Assembly: GCA_021802825.1 (NCBI GenBank)
Contig: JAJZRG010000016.1
Span: 1 to 64,000, forward strand
DNA length: 64,000 nt
Direction: 5' to 3'
DNA from: Chloroflexota bacterium
Lineage (GTDB): Bacteria > Chloroflexota > Limnocylindria > Limnocylindrales > CSP1-4
A program made the translations under genes and the position numbers. The notes beneath the pieces are model-generated. The model had not been told where the DNA came from. It was given only the letters and a program-made list of their open reading frames with translations, and did no database searches. Positions 36,379 through 44,535 of the stretch are shown here, piece after piece (position 1 is the stretch's first letter; the number at the start of each line of letters is the position of its first letter).

Positions 36379-37908
36379 TTGGACGCGTTCGAGGTCTTGA
36401 TGGTCGGCGGGCTGCTGGTGGCGCTCGTCGGCGGACTGGCGGCAACGGCCGGCTACTCAGCCCTGGTCGTCCGGCGGCAGATGCGGCAAATCCAGAGGCT
36501 CGCTGAGCGGCTGACTACGGCCGCCGGGAAGGCCGATCTCGCTGCTGCCGACGCCGCCGCAATCGAGGATCCGCATCTCCGCCACGCCTTCGAGCAGCTC
36601 GCGGCCCGCGTGGCAGCCACCTGGGAGCTGGCCACCGTGGATCCGCTGACCGCGGTTCCCAACCGCCAGGCCGTGCTGAGCCGAGTGGACGAGGAGCTGG
36701 CGCGGGCGGCGCGGTACAAGCGGCCGCTCACAGTCGTGATGCTGGATCTCGACCACTTCAAGCGGCTCAACGACACGTACGGGCACGTTGCCGGCGATTC
36801 GGCCCTTCGCCAGGTTGCGCAGCGGCTCGCCGCGAACATCCGGTCTGTCGACATGGTTGGCCGATTCGGTGGCGAGGAGTTCCTGCTGGTCCTGCCGGAG
36901 ACCGACGCCGACGCGGCCGCCTCGCTCGCCGAGAAGCTCCGCCGCGTGGTCTCGGGGACACCAATTCGCCTGCTCGATGGGCACGAGGCGACGGTCACCG
37001 TGTCTGCGGGCGTCGCGGGCGGGCCAGGCGAGCTGCTCCGCGCGGATACGCTCATCCGGGACGCGGACGCCGCCCTCTACTCGGCCAAGGCGTTGGGTCG
37101 GAACACGGTGTATGTCTTCCGGGAGCTCGGGGACGAGGCCACGGTCCGCCGCTCGCCCATCCGCCCGGAGGCACGATCGGCAGCCGTCGAGGTTGGGCGT
37201 GCCGCGATGGCAGCTGCCCAGGAGGCTCTCCTCGCATCGCTCGACGGGCGCCCAGCCTGGGCGGGCAAGCCATCCACACTGATCGCGGAGGGGTCGATCG
37301 CCCTGGCTCGCGCGATCGACCTGCCCGTGGGCGAGCTCGACCGGATCCGGACGGCCAGCCTGTTGCATGACCTGGGCAAGATCGCCATCCCCGAGGAGAT
37401 CCTCGCGAAGCCGGCGGACCTGCGGCCCGCCGAGTGGCGCGTGGTCACCGAGCATCCCAAGATCGGCCATGTGGTCCTCGAGCAGGCGGGAGCGCTGCGC
37501 GACGCGGCCCTGATCGTGCTCCACCACCACGAGTGGTTCGATGGCCGGGGGTATCCCTACGGTCTCGCCGGGGTGGACATCCCCATCGGGGCACGGATCG
37601 TGTCGATCTGCGACGCGTACGAGGCGATGATCGGTGGCCGTCCGTATCGCGCGGCGATCTCGCACGAGGCGGCGATCGAGGAGCTGCGCCGGATGGCGGG
37701 CGTCCAGTTCGACCCCCAGCTGGTCGAGGTATTCGCGGAGCAGTTCCCGAACGGCGTGCCGTGGGAGCCCGAATCGCTTCCAAGCCCGTCGCTTCGGGCT
37801 GTCCGCGAGGCGTGGCCCGAGCACTCCGAGGGTGTCGCAGCCAGCCGCACCCCGACCACGGCCCAGCTGCACGACGCGGTCCACGCGGCGAGGCGCCGCG
37901 CCGTCTGA
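36379..37908 (+). CDS. Membrane-anchored GGDEF and HD-GYP protein
   Basis: A 509-residue c-di-GMP enzyme from a TTG start (GGGAG six bases upstream; TACGCT at 36322). One membrane helix (about 7-30) is followed by a short coiled coil, then a diguanylate cyclase domain with intact GGEEF (164-168) and an inhibitory RxxD (RSVD, 155-158) five residues before it. The C-terminal HD-GYP domain has LLHDLGKIAIPEEIL (HD at 330-331) and HHEWFDGRGYPYG (383-395), but the usual first histidine of the HD fold (normally HxxRV) is absent, replaced by KPSTLIAEGS. Synthesis of c-di-GMP is therefore likely; hydrolysis is doubtful. Confidence 0.9.
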   Translation: MDAFEVLMVGGLLVALVGGLAATAGYSALVVRRQMRQIQRLAERLTTAAGKADLAAADAAAIEDPHLRHAFEQLAARVAATWELATVDPLTAVPNRQAVLSRVDEELARAARYKRPLTVVMLDLDHFKRLNDTYGHVAGDSALRQVAQRLAANIRSVDMVGRFGGEEFLLVLPETDADAAASLAEKLRRVVSGTPIRLLDGHEATVTVSAGVAGGPGELLRADTLIRDADAALYSAKALGRNTVYVFRELGDEATVRRSPIRPEARSAAVEVGRAAMAAAQEALLASLDGRPAWAGKPSTLIAEGSIALARAIDLPVGELDRIRTASLLHDLGKIAIPEEILAKPADLRPAEWRVVTEHPKIGHVVLEQAGALRDAALIVLHHHEWFDGRGYPYGLAGVDIPIGARIVSICDAYEAMIGGRPYRAAISHEAAIEELRRMAGVQFDPQLVEVFAEQFPNGVPWEPESLPSPSLRAVREAWPEHSEGVAASRTPTTAQLHDAVHAARRRAV

Positions 37909-38055
37909 CGGCGGCGGACGGAGAGCATGCCTCGGCGGGCCTCACGGGATCCGGGATCCGATGCCCGGGTCGGCGTCGGATGCGTCGCGTGTCAGATGCG
38001 TCGAGGGCGCGACACGCTAGGCTGACCGGGATCACGCCGTACCCGGAGGCCTCCG

Positions 38056-38646
38056 TTGGACCTCGTCGCCGACCGCGTCCGCTCCGTCATGACCACCCTC
38101 GAGGCGCGCGACGCCGCAGACCGCATCGACGGCACCCCGCAGGTGGAGCGCCTCCGCGCCATTCGGCCCGAGGTCGGACAGCTGCTCGTCACGCTGATCG
38201 TGGCGACGGGCGCTCGGACGATCGTCGAGGTGGGGACGAGCAGCGGGTATTCGGCCCTCTACCTCGCCAGCGGCGCGCGCCAGACGGGCGGACGCGTGGT
38301 TACCTTCGACATCGATCCGGCGAAGGTCGAGCTGGCGGCACGGACGTTCGCGGCCGCTGGCGTCGATGACGTTGTCGAGCTCCGGCATGGCGACGGGCTC
38401 GCGGGGCTGGCCGCGTTCGCGGGCCGGGCGGACCTCGTCTTCATCGACGCCGAGAAGGGCGACTACCTAGGTGCGCTGGGCCCGGCGATCGAGGCGCTCC
38501 GACCGGGCGGTCTGCTGGTCGCAGACAACCTGACGTCGCACGAGGCCGATCTCGCCGGGTTCCGCGACGCGGCGCTTGGGGACGGGCGACTGGTGGGGCT
38601 GGTCGTGCCCATCGGGCGGGGCGAGCTCGTGGCGGCGCGGTTGTGA
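38056..38646 (+). CDS. O-methyltransferase (family 3-like, SAM-dependent)
   Basis: A 196-residue class I methyltransferase from a TTG start (GGAGG six bases upstream). The SAM-binding motif IVEVGTSSGYSALYLA, acidic strand end VVTFDIDP and LVFIDAEKGDYLGAL (metal-binding Asp region of catechol-type methyltransferases) are present, as is GGLLVADNL. Substrates of this family are catechols, caffeoyl-CoA or tRNA uridines (TrmR); none can be selected here. The stop overlaps the next GTG (GTGA). Confidence 0.88.
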   Translation: MDLVADRVRSVMTTLEARDAADRIDGTPQVERLRAIRPEVGQLLVTLIVATGARTIVEVGTSSGYSALYLASGARQTGGRVVTFDIDPAKVELAARTFAAAGVDDVVELRHGDGLAGLAAFAGRADLVFIDAEKGDYLGALGPAIEALRPGGLLVADNLTSHEADLAGFRDAALGDGRLVGLVVPIGRGELVAARL

Positions 38647-39386
38647 GCGCGGCCTTCGATCCGCGGCGGATCGTCGCCATGGGTGGCGGTGGCTTCAGCA
38701 TGAACGACTCCTTCTCGCCCCTGGACGGGCTGGTCCTGTCAGTCGCGCGCGAGGCGGCGGCCCGGCGAGGCGCGCGCGACGCCTCCCGGCCCCGCGTCTG
38801 CTTCATCGGCACCGCGAGTGGCGACGCGGAGACTTATCTCGCCAGGTTCCACGCCGCCTGGGACGACGTGGCCGAGGCGAGCCAGCTGCTGCTGTTCAAC
38901 CGCGAGGTGGAGGACATCGGCGAGTTCCTCGGGTCGCAGGATGCCGTCTACGTCGGCGGTGGGAACACGGCGAACATGCTCGCCATCTGGCGGGTCCACG
39001 GGGTCGACGAGGCGCTCCGGTCGGCGTGGCAGCGGGGCGTCGTGATGGCCGGCATCTCGGCCGGCTCGCTGTGCTGGTTCGAGGGCGGGACGACGGACTC
39101 GTTCGGGCCGAACCTCGCACCCTATCGCGGCGGGCTTGGCATCCTGGCGGGCAGCAACAGCCCCCACTTCGACGGCGAGGAGCGGCGGCGCCCGCTCTAC
39201 CACCGTCTCATCGCCGCCGGCGAGCTGCCCGACGGCCTGGCCGCCGATGACGGGGCCGCGCTCGTGTTCCATGGCACCACGCTGACTGAGTGCGTCAGCG
39301 AGCGCCAGGGCGCCGGCTGCTATCGGGTCACACGGACGGATGAGGGCGCGGCCGAAGTCGCGCTGCCGGTCCGCCAGCTGCCCTGA
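38643..39386 (+). CDS. Peptidase family S51 (dipeptidase E-like)
   Basis: A 247-residue protein of the S51 family, relatives of aspartyl dipeptidase PepE and cyanophycinase. IVAMGGGGFSM opens the flavodoxin-like fold, VCFIGTASGDAETYLARF and DAVYVGGGNTANMLAIW follow, and the nucleophile elbow is AGISAGSLCWFEGG with the catalytic serine. HFDGEERRRPLYHRLI supplies a histidine. Family knowledge suggests hydrolysis of Asp-X peptides or similar; specificity is unproven. The GTG overlaps the methyltransferase stop. Confidence 0.85.
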   Translation: MSAAFDPRRIVAMGGGGFSMNDSFSPLDGLVLSVAREAAARRGARDASRPRVCFIGTASGDAETYLARFHAAWDDVAEASQLLLFNREVEDIGEFLGSQDAVYVGGGNTANMLAIWRVHGVDEALRSAWQRGVVMAGISAGSLCWFEGGTTDSFGPNLAPYRGGLGILAGSNSPHFDGEERRRPLYHRLIAAGELPDGLAADDGAALVFHGTTLTECVSERQGAGCYRVTRTDEGAAEVALPVRQLP

Positions 39387-39472
39387 TCGCCGCCGCCGTC
39401 TATGCTCGCGGCGCGCCGGGAACGGTTGGCTGCCGACGGGGCGGGGACCGCTGGGAAGCGGCGGGGCGACGC

Positions 39473-40075
39473 TCAGCCGAGCGGTCGCCACCCCTCGCCG
39501 CTCCACGCCGCCACCGCCCGCGCGGCGGCATCGCCCTCCGCGGCCCGCTGCCGATCAGCCGCCGCGAGCACCGTCTCGTCCCAGCCCGGCGGCACCAGCC
39601 GAGGCGCCAGATCGGCCAACGGCGCCAGCACGAACAGCCGGTGGTGCGCCTCCGGGTGCGGAACCGTCAGCGGCAGGGCGGCCTTCGCCGGGTTGGAGCT
39701 CCTGCCCGCCCGGGGCCGTTCCACGGAGATCGCGTTCCGCCCGAACACCAGCAGGTCGAGGTCCACCTCGCGCGGGCCCCACCGCTCCCGTGGCTGGCGC
39801 CCGAAGTCGCGCTCGATGCCCTTGAGCGCCACCAGCAGCTCGGACGCCGAGTCGGCCGGCGACGCTCCCGGCTTCACAAGAACGTCCAGCGCCACGACGG
39901 CGTTGCGGAACTCCGGCTGGTCGAGGACGCCGACCGGCGCCGTGGCGTAGAGCCGAGACACGCCCCGAAGCCGCAGCCCGGGCCGTCGAGCCAGGGCGCG
40001 GATGGCCTCGGCGAGGGTCGCAGCCGCATCGCCGACGTTCGCGCCAAGCCCGACGTACGCCCGCACCCGAGCCAC
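39473..40075 (-). CDS. folK: 6-hydroxymethyl-7,8-dihydropterin pyrophosphokinase
   Basis: A ~200-residue HPPK of the folate pathway. YVGLGANVGD, the VSRLYATAPVGVLDQPEFRNAVV block and the signature RERWGPREVDLDLLVFG (ATP/Mg and pterin binding) are intact, followed by LPLTVPHPEAHHRLFVLAPLADLAP. GTG 40075 is preferred because GGAGG lies ten bases before it; the frame stays open for over 450 codons upstream, but that part is a shadow of the opposite-strand methyltransferase gene. No other folate genes are adjacent. Convergent with the S51 peptidase gene. Confidence 0.92.
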   Translation of the reverse strand: MARVRAYVGLGANVGDAAATLAEAIRALARRPGLRLRGVSRLYATAPVGVLDQPEFRNAVVALDVLVKPGASPADSASELLVALKGIERDFGRQPRERWGPREVDLDLLVFGRNAISVERPRAGRSSNPAKAALPLTVPHPEAHHRLFVLAPLADLAPRLVPPGWDETVLAAADRQRAAEGDAAARAVAAWSGEGWRPLG

Positions 40076-40204
40076 CGTTCGCCACCTCCAGATCGGCCGA
40101 TGGTCGGCCCACCGACGACCGAAACCGACGATACCCCCATCCCGCCGACGGGTCCGGCGGCGGCGCGGTCCGGCTAGCATCATGCGCGTGACGAGACACC
40201 AGCC

Positions 40205-41413
40205 ATGAGCGGCATCCCCGGCTACCGCGTCGAGCGCCTGCCGGACCCCGAGGCGGTGGGCGAGGACGCGACCCTCGTCGAGGCGCTGCGCGACGAGATC
40301 CGTCGCGACGGCCCGATCACGTTCGCCCAGTTCATGAACCGCGCCCTGTACGAGCCGGGCCACGGCTACTACCGACGCGCGGAGCCCGGGCCGGGGCCGG
40401 CGGGCGACTTCATCACCGCTCCCGAGGCCCATCCGATCTTCGGTGCGGCGGTCGGGCGGCTCGTGGCCCAGGCGTGGGACGCGCTCGGGCGGCCCGGCCC
40501 GTTCAGGATCACGGAGCCGGGCGCCGGGACGGGCGCGTTGGCCACGGGCCTCCTCGGGGGCCTCCGTGACGACGCCAGCCCGATGCTCGACGCCCTCCGC
40601 TACCGCCCGCTCGAGGTGGAGCCCGCCCGCCTGGCGACCCTCCGAGCGCGCCTCGCCGCTGACCGTCTCGACGCCCACCTGGCGGACGACAGACTCCCGG
40701 ACGAGCGGGTCGAAGCCGGCGCTGTCATCGTGAACGAGGTCCTCGACGCGCTCCCGGTCCACCGTGTCGTCGGCAGGCCGGAAGGGCTGCGCGAGCTGCT
40801 CGTCGGGCTCGATGGCACGGGACGGTTCGCGACCGTCGAGGCCGAGCCCACCACGCCGCGGCTCGCGGAGCGCCTCGTCCTCGAGGGGGTGGTGCTCGAG
40901 GCGGGCCAAGTCACCGAGATCTGCCTCGGCATCGACGCCTGGCTCGCGGGCGTCGCGAACCACCTCGAGCGCGGGGTCGTCGTCCTGATGGACTACGCCG
41001 CCGAGCCGGCCGCGCTCCACGGAGCCGCCCGCCCCACCGGCACGCTTCGCGCATTCGCGCGCCACGCCGTCGGCGCCGACCCGTTCCGGCACGTCGGCCG
41101 GCAGGACCTCACCGCCACCGTGGACCTCGCCGCGGTGCGGGCCGCCGCGGCCCGAGCCGACCTCGCGCCGCTCGGCGAGACCACCGCGGGCGAGCTCCTC
41201 GCCGCCGTCGGCGACGACCTGCCGAGCCGGTACCTCCGGCGCGAGGGCGCTTCGCTGCAGGACGCGCTGAGCCTCCGCTCGGCCCTGGCCCGACTCCTCG
41301 ACCCGCGCGGCCTCGGCGGCTTCCGCGTGCTCGTCTTCGGCCGTGGCGTCCCGCCCGACACCCGCCTCGACGCCCTTCGCAGGATCGCGAAACCGTCCAG
41401 TGGCGCGCGCTGA
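40205..41413 (+). CDS. SAM-dependent methyltransferase, MidA/NDUFAF7 family
   Basis: A 402-residue protein of the DUF185 family. GPITFAQFMNRALYEPGHGYYRR is the family's hallmark N-terminus, DFITAPEAHPIFG and ITEPGAGTGALATGLL hold the SAM site, and AVIVNEVLDALPVHRV is the conserved central motif. Mitochondrial NDUFAF7 (MidA) dimethylates an arginine of NDUFS2 (NuoD) during complex I assembly. Here the gene lies directly upstream of the nuo operon on the same strand, and NuoD keeps the corresponding HGVLR arginine (Arg68). A TAGCAT -10-like element (40175-40180) precedes it. Confidence 0.9.
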   Translation: MSGIPGYRVERLPDPEAVGEDATLVEALRDEIRRDGPITFAQFMNRALYEPGHGYYRRAEPGPGPAGDFITAPEAHPIFGAAVGRLVAQAWDALGRPGPFRITEPGAGTGALATGLLGGLRDDASPMLDALRYRPLEVEPARLATLRARLAADRLDAHLADDRLPDERVEAGAVIVNEVLDALPVHRVVGRPEGLRELLVGLDGTGRFATVEAEPTTPRLAERLVLEGVVLEAGQVTEICLGIDAWLAGVANHLERGVVVLMDYAAEPAALHGAARPTGTLRAFARHAVGADPFRHVGRQDLTATVDLAAVRAAAARADLAPLGETTAGELLAAVGDDLPSRYLRREGASLQDALSLRSALARLLDPRGLGGFRVLVFGRGVPPDTRLDALRRIAKPSSGAR

Positions 41414-41490
41414 CGGCGTGGCCGCAATCGGCCTGCTGCTGGTGGGCATGGTCCTGCCGCGGATCTGAAAGGTCCGCTCGGCCCCGCCAC

Positions 41491-41519
41491 GCTGGGCCCG
41501 AGGTCCTCTGCGGCCCAGC
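41491..41519 (+). terminator. Hairpin between the MidA-type gene and nuo operon
   Basis: GCTGGGCC (41491-41498) pairs with GGCCCAGC (41512-41519) across a 13-base loop. It could end the methyltransferase transcript; no T-tract is seen. Confidence 0.4.
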
Positions 41520-41528
41520 CTCCGCTGC

Positions 41529-41534
41529 TAGAAT
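41529..41534 (+). promoter_or_regulatory. Candidate -10 element of the nuo operon
   Basis: TAGAAT lies about 112 bases before nuoA, directly after the hairpin at 41491-41519. No good -35 is visible, so the strength and exact start are uncertain. Confidence 0.4.
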
Positions 41535-41645
41535 GGCTGCTGACTTGAGGGCGCGCATGCCGACGCGCGCCAAGGCAACTTCGCATCGCGCACGAGGGCC
41601 GGGACCCCGTTCCGGGATCGGCCCGCGTCCGACCTCGAGGACTTC

Positions 41646-42014
41646 GTGGACCAGCTCTGGGGCAATCTCTGGTACGTCGGGGGTTTCGCAGTCGCGGGCA
41701 CGCTGTTCGTCTTCGGGACGATCGGGCTCGCCTGGCTGATCTCCCACCGGACGCGCGGCGACCAGCACAAGGGCTACCCATACGAGTCGGGCATCGACAC
41801 GTTCGGCGACAGCCACGCCCGCTTCGGCATCTCGTTCTACATCTACGCCCTGATGTTCGTGGCCTTCGACGTCGAGATCGTGTTCATCTTCCTGTGGGCG
41901 CTGATCTTCCAGAGCCTGCTCCTGGCCGGCTTCGTGAGCATGCTGATCTTCGTGGCGATCCTGATGCTCGGACTGGCCTACGCGTGGCGTAAGGGAGTGC
42001 TCTCGTGGCGATGA
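41646..42014 (+). CDS. nuoA: Complex I subunit NuoA
   Basis: A 122-residue membrane subunit with three helices (about 10-33, 65-88, 92-115) and the conserved [38 protein letters not shown] block that lies near the quinone channel. GTG start; the nuoB GTG overlaps its last ten bases. First gene of the nuoABCD-H-...-JKLMN operon. Confidence 0.95.
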   Translation: MDQLWGNLWYVGGFAVAGTLFVFGTIGLAWLISHRTRGDQHKGYPYESGIDTFGDSHARFGISFYIYALMFVAFDVEIVFIFLWALIFQSLLLAGFVSMLIFVAILMLGLAYAWRKGVLSWR

Positions 42015-42742
42015 CCCCCGACGGCCCCGCCGAGGCGGCCACCCCCGCCGCCGAGGACCCGGTCTCCGGCGGCGACAGCGCTCTGGTCACGGCCCCGCCG
42101 GGCGATGTGAGCTCGCCGATCATCGTCCCCAATACGCTCTGGACGTCTGCCCGGCCGAACGCCTACGAGAGCACCGCGGCGCCGTTCACGCACCTGCGGG
42201 AGCTCGAGCACTCGGACCTCCTCCTGTCCGACACGGCGCGCTGGGGCCAGCTCGAGGTCATCCCCACCAAGGCCGACCTGATCATCGACCTCATCCGCAT
42301 GAACAGCCTCTGGCCGCTCCTCTCGGGCCTCGCCTGCTGCGCGATCGAGATGATGTCCGCGGCCACGTCCAAGAACGACATGGACCGCTGGGGCATGTTC
42401 CCGTTCCGCGCCTCGCCCCGCCAGGCCGACGTGCTGATCGTTGCGGGCACGCTGACCACCAAGATGGCCGGACCGCTCGTCCGCCTGTGGGAGCAGATGC
42501 CCGAGCCCAAGTGGTGCGTGGCCATGGGCGACTGCACCTGCTCGGGCGGCCGCTACAAGCGCTCGTACTCCACCATCGAGGGCATCGATCGCGTGATGCC
42601 GGTTGACGTGTACGTCCCGGGCTGCCCGCCGCGCCCGGAGGGCCTCATCTACGGGATGATGAGACTCGGCCAGCTCGTGAAGGAGCGACGCGGCCACTGG
42701 CCCGACCACCCGATCGGCCCCACCGTGCCGCAGGACGTCTAG
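42005..42742 (+). CDS. nuoB: Complex I subunit NuoB (cluster N2)
   Basis: A 245-residue subunit that holds the terminal [4Fe-4S] cluster N2, which hands electrons to quinone. The tandem cysteines in [11 protein letters not shown], the cysteine(s) in MGDCTCSGG and [13 protein letters not shown] give the four ligands; an additional Cys in GDCTC replaces the usual Ser/Ala. The N-terminal ~60 residues are an Ala/Pro-rich extension compared with typical 160-220 residue Nuo[23 protein letters not shown] is also conserved. Confidence 0.95.
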   Translation: MAMTPDGPAEAATPAAEDPVSGGDSALVTAPPGDVSSPIIVPNTLWTSARPNAYESTAAPFTHLRELEHSDLLLSDTARWGQLEVIPTKADLIIDLIRMNSLWPLLSGLACCAIEMMSAATSKNDMDRWGMFPFRASPRQADVLIVAGTLTTKMAGPLVRLWEQMPEPKWCVAMGDCTCSGGRYKRSYSTIEGIDRVMPVDVYVPGCPPRPEGLIYGMMRLGQLVKERRGHWPDHPIGPTVPQDV

Positions 42743-42745
42743 CGA

Positions 42746-43294
42746 ATGGACCGAACGCTCAAGGCCCGTCTCGAGGCGAGGCTCGCCGACCGGCTGACCG
42801 GGCCCGTCCGGCAGCGCCACGACCAGACCGAGATCCGGATCCGGCCCGCAGACCTGATCGACGTGATGCGCGTGCTCCACGACGATCCGCAGTTCGAGTT
42901 CATCATCCTGGCGGACCTCGCGGGCGTGGACACCGGCGACACGATGCAGGCTGTGTACCACCTGTGGTCCAACAAGACGCCCGATTGGCTGCGCGTCATC
43001 GCCGAGGGCCTGTCGCGCGACGACCCGCGCGTGCCGTCGCTGACCGGGCTGTGGCCCGGCGCCGAGTGGATGGAGCGCGAGGCCTACGACATGCTGGGCA
43101 TCGTGTTCGAGGGCAACCGCGACCTGCGGCGCATCTACATGCCGCCCGACTACAAGAGCTTCCCGCTGCGCAAGGACTTCTACCTGCCCGATGACTCGGC
43201 GCGCGGGCCGGGCGGCGGCGTCCGGCACGTCGAGGAGCCCTACGCGCCACTGGCAGCGACCGAGCGCAGCATCCGTCGGACGGTGAAGCCCTGA
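42746..43294 (+). CDS. nuoC: Complex I subunit NuoC
   Basis: A 182-residue 30-kDa-type peripheral subunit. Conserved parts: EFIILADLAGVDTGD, YHLWSNKTPDWLRVIAEGLSRDDPRVPSLTGLWPGAEWMEREAYDMLGIVFEGNRDLRRIYMP (the signature of the 30-kDa family) and SFPLRKDFYLP. Separate from NuoD, as in most bacteria other than enterics. The stop overlaps the nuoD ATG (TGATG). Confidence 0.95.
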   Translation: MDRTLKARLEARLADRLTGPVRQRHDQTEIRIRPADLIDVMRVLHDDPQFEFIILADLAGVDTGDTMQAVYHLWSNKTPDWLRVIAEGLSRDDPRVPSLTGLWPGAEWMEREAYDMLGIVFEGNRDLRRIYMPPDYKSFPLRKDFYLPDDSARGPGGGVRHVEEPYAPLAATERSIRRTVKP

Positions 43295-44535
43295 TGACCG
43301 CTCCCGCACAGCCCGGCCACCCGCACCCGTCTTTGGACGACCCGCGGATCATGCTCGACGGCCAGATCGGCCAGTACGAGCAGGTGCCGCCGTACCCGCC
43401 GCGCACCGAGCGCGAGGCCGAGTTCTACACGCTCGGCGACGGCGAGATGTTCCTCAACATGGGTCCCCAGCACCCGTCCACGCACGGCGTGCTGCGCGTG
43501 GTCCTCAAGATCAACGGTGAGCGGGTCGTGGACCTCGACCCCGTGTTGGGCTACCTGCACCGCGGCGTCGAGAAGCTGTGCGAGAACAGCGACTACCACC
43601 ACATCATCAGCCAGATCGACCCGCTCGAGTACGTCAGCTCGCTGTTCATGGAATGGGCGCCCGTCATGGCGTTCGAGCAGCTGATGGACGTCCAGGTGCC
43701 CCGGCGCGCGGAGTACATCCGGGTCCTGACCGGCGAGCTCCTGCGCATCGCGAGCCACGCCCTGTTCCAGGGCTGGATGGCGCTCGACCTCGGCGGCCTC
43801 ACACCGATCCTGTACTCGTTCATCGAGCGCGACGAGATCGTCGAGATGCTGGCGGCGGTCACCGGCCAGCGGATGCTGTTCAACTACTTCCGCATCGGCG
43901 GCGTCAACGGCGACCTCAACCACGAGTTCATGTCCCGTCTGGGCGACTGGATGAGCCGGGCGGCGGTCCAGCACGAGGCCAACATCGGCCTGCTCAACGA
44001 GAACGAGATCTTCGTCCGCCGAATGCGCGACATCGGCCGCGTGGACCGCGACACCGCGCTGCGCATGGGCGTCACCGGGCCCAACATCCGGGCCGCCGGG
44101 ATCCCGTTCGACGTGCGGCGCGCGCACCCGTACTCGGTCTACCCGGAGCTTGAGTTCAACGTCCCGGTCCGGGGCTCCAATGGCAGCGGCGACTCGCTCG
44201 ACCGCTACCTGCTCCGCCTGGACGAGGTGCGCGAGAGCATCCGGATCATCGACCAGTGCCTCCACAACATGCCCGACGGCCCGGTCATGGCCCGCCTGCC
44301 GCGCCTCCTGCGGCCACGGCCCGGCCGCGCCTGGGCCGCGGTCGAGTCGCCCCGCGGCCTGTTCGGCACCTACGTGATCTCCGACGGCACCGACCAGCCG
44401 TTCCGCTTCCGGATCCACGACCCCTCGTTCGTGAACCTCCAGCTCGTCGGGATGCTGATGAAGGACAACCTCATCGCGGACACCATGGCCGTGATGGCCA
44501 GCCTCGACCCGGTCATGGGGGGCATCGACAAGTGA
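43294..44535 (+). CDS. nuoD: Complex I subunit NuoD (49-kDa)
   Basis: A 413-residue quinone-binding subunit. MGPQHPSTHGVLR (56-68), YLHRGVEKLCE, DPLEYVS, and ENEIFVRRMRDIGRV are conserved; the quinone-site His (HPSTHG) is intact, as is the C-terminal region, here DPSFVNLQLVGMLMKDNLIADTMAVMASLDPVMGGIDK. Arg68 corresponds to the arginine that MidA/NDUFAF7 dimethylates in NDUFS2. The first ~50 residues are an extension. The GTG of nuoH overlaps the stop. Confidence 0.95.
   Translation: MTAPAQPGHPHPSLDDPRIMLDGQIGQYEQVPPYPPRTEREAEFYTLGDGEMFLNMGPQHPSTHGVLRVVLKINGERVVDLDPVLGYLHRGVEKLCENSDYHHIISQIDPLEYVSSLFMEWAPVMAFEQLMDVQVPRRAEYIRVLTGELLRIASHALFQGWMALDLGGLTPILYSFIERDEIVEMLAAVTGQRMLFNYFRIGGVNGDLNHEFMSRLGDWMSRAAVQHEANIGLLNENEIFVRRMRDIGRVDRDTALRMGVTGPNIRAAGIPFDVRRAHPYSVYPELEFNVPVRGSNGSGDSLDRYLLRLDEVRESIRIIDQCLHNMPDGPVMARLPRLLRPRPGRAWAAVESPRGLFGTYVISDGTDQPFRFRIHDPSFVNLQLVGMLMKDNLIADTMAVMASLDPVMGGIDK

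Noticed and set aside
41414-41645. A small gene between the MidA-type methyltransferase and nuoA
   Set aside because: The short frames lack start signals and conserved composition; the stretch is better explained by a hairpin, a -10 element and the nuo leader.
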